From Larix kaempferi (taxonomy: Eukaryota > Streptophyta > Pinopsida > Pinales > Pinaceae): a stretch of 64,000 nucleotides of DNA. The notes beneath the pieces were generated by a model that was not told where the DNA came from, searched no databases, and saw nothing but the letters and a program-made list of their open reading frames with translations. The position numbers and the translations under genes were made by a program. Shown here in pieces: positions 60,414 to 64,000 of this stretch. Each line of letters starts with the position of its first letter. Positions within the stretch are counted from its first letter, which is position 1. The stretch is from NCBI GenBank assembly GCA_027924585.1, contig BSBM01000050.1:6104501-6168500 (forward strand), given 5' to 3'.

Positions 60414-60776
60414 CCGATGTAGCTCTCAGTCCCCTGTGCGCAATGGCATCATGAGATTCATCTGGCGATCCCAATTGTCCTGCAGTACTCTCTTGTACTA
60501 TGGTTATTCTCCCTCTGGTGAGTCTGCCAAAACATCTCTGCAAAGATCCATCGGGTCACATAAATCTCGTGACTTAGCCTCGAGCCAGATTTGTTATTTA
60601 AACAAGGAGTTCCTCAACGTTTCCTACAGCACTTCGATTGAGGATCCATTGGAGAACTGCTTGCTGGTGCGTTGGCCCTTGTATCGTTTGGTGCATCAGG
60701 GGACTATCTTCCCGTCTGTTCTGTCAAGCTATCGTTCTATCTCCTTGTTGAATCAGGAAGAGATGAGCCTTTTGCA

Positions 60777-61115
60777 ATGGCGTCACAGGGATCCTCTTCA
60801 GACTCCGGGCCGACAGTGGAAGAAAGGCTTGACGCATTGGAAAATGCTTTGGGCAGGCTCAGAGGCCAAGCAAACAATCAAGAACAGCTGCTGCAATCGA
60901 CCATACAGGCTGGAGATAGAAGCTGGAACATTATCAATGACAATTTTAGGAAACTACATGCAAACATGGCGGACCCAACAAGAAATCTGGAGGAGTTTAA
61001 AGAAAGTGTTCAAACCAGCTTCAAAGATATTGCCAATACCCATGGGGACTTTGGAAAGCGCATCGTTTCCTTGGAGGCTGTTGTCAACAAACTGGTGGCA
61101 AAATTGGATAAATGA
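60777..61115 (+). CDS. Extra 3' coiled-coil ORF in the LINE
   Basis: A 112-codon frame from ATG at 60777 (an earlier ATG lies at 60672) to TGA at 61113-61115, between the RNase H and the poly(A) tail. It starts MASQGSSSDSG and then forms heptad patterns, TVEERLDALENALGRLRGQA and VSLEAVVNKLVAKLDK, with a hydrophobic a/d spacing that predicts a coiled coil. L1-type LINEs normally end with RNase H and a short 3' UTR. Similar N-terminal coiled coils occur in some plant retrotransposon gag proteins, so capture from such an element is one explanation (inference). It is the only undamaged frame of the element. An overlapping frame (60382-61338) is also open. Confidence 0.45.
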   Translation: MASQGSSSDSGPTVEERLDALENALGRLRGQANNQEQLLQSTIQAGDRSWNIINDNFRKLHANMADPTRNLEEFKESVQTSFKDIANTHGDFGKRIVSLEAVVNKLVAKLDK

Positions 61116-61381
61116 CTCTTTCAATACTGATCTCCGAAAGTCTCTTAGCTTTCTCCATTCCCAGTATCATATGATTGTTTTAGTGAAGCTGTGTCTTCCA
61201 GTTACTCTATGTCCTGTGCTTTTTGAATATTTATGCTATTGTAATCAGGCCGTTAGGCCGCTGTGGATGCTAGAATCCATACTGACAGAGAATCTTGGCC
61301 AGCTAGGCTGGACTGTCATTTGTCAAAGTATACGGTAGATGCTTTACCGGCATCAATTTAATCTTCCCCTATGTTTTGGTC

Positions 61382-61397
61382 AAAAAAAAAAAAAAAA
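61382..61397 (+). other. Poly(A) tail of LINE
   Basis: Run of about 16 A residues directly before the right target-site duplication. Confidence 0.93.
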
Positions 61398-61416
61398 CCA
61401 TCAACATCATTATTGG
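61397..61416 (+). repeat. Target-site duplication (right) of LINE
   Basis: ACCATCAACATCATTATTGG, one base different from the left copy at 54672-54691. Confidence 0.92.
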
Positions 61417-63364
61417 ATTAAATAAAATTGCTTTACCAATACAAAATGAAAAAGAAAAAAACAATTACATACAGAAGCATTACAAACATTAACTAGGTTA
61501 AAAGTCTCACGTTGTAAAGACAAGTTTTAAAGAACACTCTCAATTTTTTTGGGTCTTTTAGTTGAGCACCTCTCAAATAGCATAGGCTTTGCGAGCAACT
61601 AACTAGTGGCATGATTTCCATTTACATTCAAGGAGTAATTTTTCAACTAGCCATGTCAATGGAAGTTAAGACTTTTGAGCGTGAGCTAAACTCTAGACGG
61701 TTTGCATCCGAAATCCAATGAGTTTTCTGGTCAAAATCCAGCTAAAATTGTTGAAATGATAGTTTTCGGTTGTTGAAATTGCATAATCAGGGTGCCCCAG
61801 GAATAATCAAGGATGTTGAATCCATTAATGCAATCCTAACAACCGAAATTGCAATTTCAGCAATTTCTCCATTACTAGATTCTAACGAAAACAACCAAAA
61901 AAGTGCTAATCATTTAAAGATTAGCTTACTCCTGTGTTTTATGGACAATCCTCTAATATGTTCACATCTCTCTTACCATGCCTCCTCTATGATTATTATT
62001 ATTATTTTAATTTAACATGAGATTGAGAATAACAATGAATTATGTTCCACAACAAATTCTTTTCTTTTGACAAATAAAAATGTCAATAAACTTAAAACAT
62101 TATGAAACTATCTTAATTTAAAAATATTTTATATATTTAATGTTTAAAAAAATTATAATTTTATAAAGTAATTTGACTTTATACTCAAACCGTATATATT
62201 CCCTGCGTCACAACTCTTACTTAAAAAGAGAAGAAAACGACAACTCGTTAGCTTTCATGATCCAAGAAATGTGTATAGCTTTCAAGATCCAAGAAAAGTT
62301 ACACATTTCCAAATATTACGAAGCAACATATTAATGTGCGATTTTCACATGCTAAATTTATAATTATAAACATGAGATAAATAATCATCGAATAAAGATA
62401 AGTGAAGCTTGAGCACTTAAAATATTAATCATACAAAATTTATAATAAAAATTAAATAAATTAATATTCACAAATTAAATGTGCGACGTTGCCACGTAAC
62501 CAAAATCTTTTGTTATGAAACCATAAATATCAACCAACCCAAAAAGAGGCATCTTATTATTAAAAAATGGTAGATGAAACTCTCGAGATTGAAAACATTA
62601 TTTAAAAGCGCCTAAAATCGTGACGTAAACTTCGTTGTAGAGGGATATCCACAGATTTTGAAGCATCATCACAAACCATATATATCAACTTGCAAAAAGA
62701 TGCCCGTGCAAGAAACTATATATCATAGAAGTACGAAAAAGTTGGGTTTAGGCATATGGGCAAGATTATTTGTTAGATTTTCTTTGGGTTTTTTTGGGAG
62801 GTGTGGATTAAAACCAAGTGTTGTCTTCAATTAGTTTTTTTGGGAAAAAATTATAATTAAGAAAATTATATGGTAACATTGTAACGAGTCGTTACAGCTA
62901 TAATCAGATCAAAACCACTATAAATAAAATTGAGCAAAATGATTTCAGCAGCCATATCAAATCACTTGACATTCGAGGCATTCACAACCAATATGAGAAA
63001 ACAGTCCAAGGGACTTGGCATCACATGAATTGTTTAAAAACATCCAGCAAAAAACATATGAAAACATAAAAACACCAACGAAAGGTAGAGGCGAAACTCC
63101 AACGAAACATGTCACCAAAAACCATTAACCAACAACTACAAAAAGGACTCAACAGTCTGATAGGAAAAATATAAAGAATGGAGCGACCAACTCATAAAAA
63201 CATAGAGCACACTAGGATAAGCAAATAAATTGTTTGTATAAATAAAAGACAGTTGAGAGGATACGGCCACAGACATATATGGATCTAAAAGTCATGTCCC
63301 TAATCTGCATCAATAGCCTAAATAGCCCCGAAAATATAAAATGAAAAATAGGAACCACACTACA
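61417..63364. other. AT-rich intergenic DNA
   Basis: No gene recognised. The part below 63364 may include the 3' UTR of the minus-strand LINE; no poly(T) start was located with confidence. Confidence 0.5.
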
Positions 63365-64000
63365 TCAAATATGAAAGATCCAAATGGCCTCCTTGGATAA
63401 AGAGGTGGTTCCACGAAATTCCTCAACAAAAATGTATCCTTCTAGCACTTGAAATGCTTCCTTTGAAACATTATCTGCAACAACATTGTGTTCCCTGTAA
63501 ACATGGTGGTAAGAGATCTGCAAAAAGGTCAATTGTAAATTTCTAATTTTGTGCATCCAACCTTCAAGAGATGAAACCTGTGAGAAACATTTTGATAGAC
63601 ACCAGTAAATAATAACTTTTGAATCCCCTGCAACCTGTAGGTGAGCTATATTTTTAGTAGCAAAGAAGAGTAAACACCATAAGGGAAGCATTTCACCTCC
63701 GGTTTTAGTTCCTCCACCGCAATTAAATTTGAGGTTGTATGAGGAAGAGTGATTCATATAAAGCACAACCCATGCCCCATACCCCATATAAAAAAATCCC
63801 CTCGAATTTTCATTATCAAAATAGGGCGCTCTATTCAATCTCACCCTGTCATCCCAAGAAAAAAGTTTTGACTTGAATATCTCCTTGTAGGCACCATTGC
63901 TTTTCAAAATAGGGCGCTATATTCAATCTCACCTTGTCATCCCGAAAAAAAAGTTTTGACTTGAATATCTCCTTGTAGGCAACCACTGCTTTGCTACCCA
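63365..64000 (-). pseudogene. LINE ORF2 RNase H domain, minus strand
   Basis: The 180-codon frame reads PYFDNENSRGFFYMGYGAWV, YNLKFNCGGGTKTGGEMLPL, HLQVAGDSKVIIYWCLSKC, SLEGWMHKIRNLQLTFLQIS and HVYREHNVVADNVSKEAF: aspartate, glutamate, aspartate and final aspartate of RNase H, in the variant that ends plant L1 ORF2. Its start is cut by an 88-bp tandem duplication (63817/63905) and by the window edge, so only the C-terminal domain is present. The element is different from the one at 54692-61396. Confidence 0.85.
63817..63992. repeat. 88-bp tandem duplication
   Basis: CAAAATAGGGCGCT starts at 63817 and 63905; both units continue through CAATCTCACC and TTGAATATCTCCTTGTAGGC. Confidence 0.94.

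Larger units (their letters stand above)
54692..61396 (+). mobile_element. Near full-length L1-type LINE (6.7 kb)
   Basis: Bounded by a 20-bp target-site duplication (one mismatch) with a poly(A) tail at the right end. Contains ORF1 (DUF4283-like plus zinc knuckle) and ORF2 (endonuclease, RT, zf-RVT, RNase H), the standard plant L1 layout, and an additional 3' ORF. Several in-frame stops and at least one frameshift make it inactive, but protein-level conservation is high, so it is not very old. Confidence 0.95.

Overview
The window is nuclear DNA of a land plant, most likely a seed plant with a large, repeat-rich genome. The evidence is plant-type Ty3/gypsy (Tat and chromovirus), Ty1/copia and L1-type elements, plus broken copies of plant genes (PPR, UPL-type E3 ligase, TSJT1/AILP-like, GAPDH). 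The species cannot be named from the sequence. No intact host gene was found; almost everything recognisable is transposable-element or pseudogene sequence in AT-rich DNA.

Layout. 1-7721: 3' part of a degenerate Ty3/gypsy Tat-lineage element (A, + strand): RT, RNase H, integrase, a second RNase H, an antisense ORF, a 3' UTR and a probable 3' LTR. 7722-11475: tail of a chromovirus with a 2.9-kb LTR that holds an 81-bp hairpin minisatellite. 11476-14915: AT-rich, no gene recognised. 15125-16849: intron-bearing fragments of an AILP/TSJT1-like gene fused to a GAPDH gene. 20124-27275: a complete, young Ty1/copia insertion (LTRs with only about three substitutions, TSD ACTTG) that has lost gag, protease and integrase and carries a dead RT. 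27276-29105: a UPL-type HECT E3 fragment on the minus strand and other relics. 29106-44307: a full-length 15.2-kb Tat-lineage element (B, minus strand) with both LTRs, PBS, gag, protease, RT, RNase H, integrase, second RNase H and a spliced antisense gene. 44407-44601: tiny 5'-truncated LINE tail. 45551-47099: nested 779-bp/92-bp tandem duplication. 48790-49612: PPR pseudogene. 53375-54490: decayed RTE-like LINE. 54692-61396: near full-length L1-type LINE with a 20-bp target-site duplication and an unexpected 3' coiled-coil ORF. 63365-64000: RNase H domain of another LINE on the minus strand.

How parts relate. Elements A and B belong to the same family: both have pol followed by a second RNase H and then an antisense ORF of the plant-mobile-domain type, and they share 3' UTR blocks. 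The antisense gene is in the same place in both and contains an intron in B. This sense-pol/antisense-gene arrangement, the LINE with an extra 3' coiled-coil ORF, and the chimeric AILP-GAPDH locus are the parts most worth following up. All family assignments were made by reading motifs; no database search was run.
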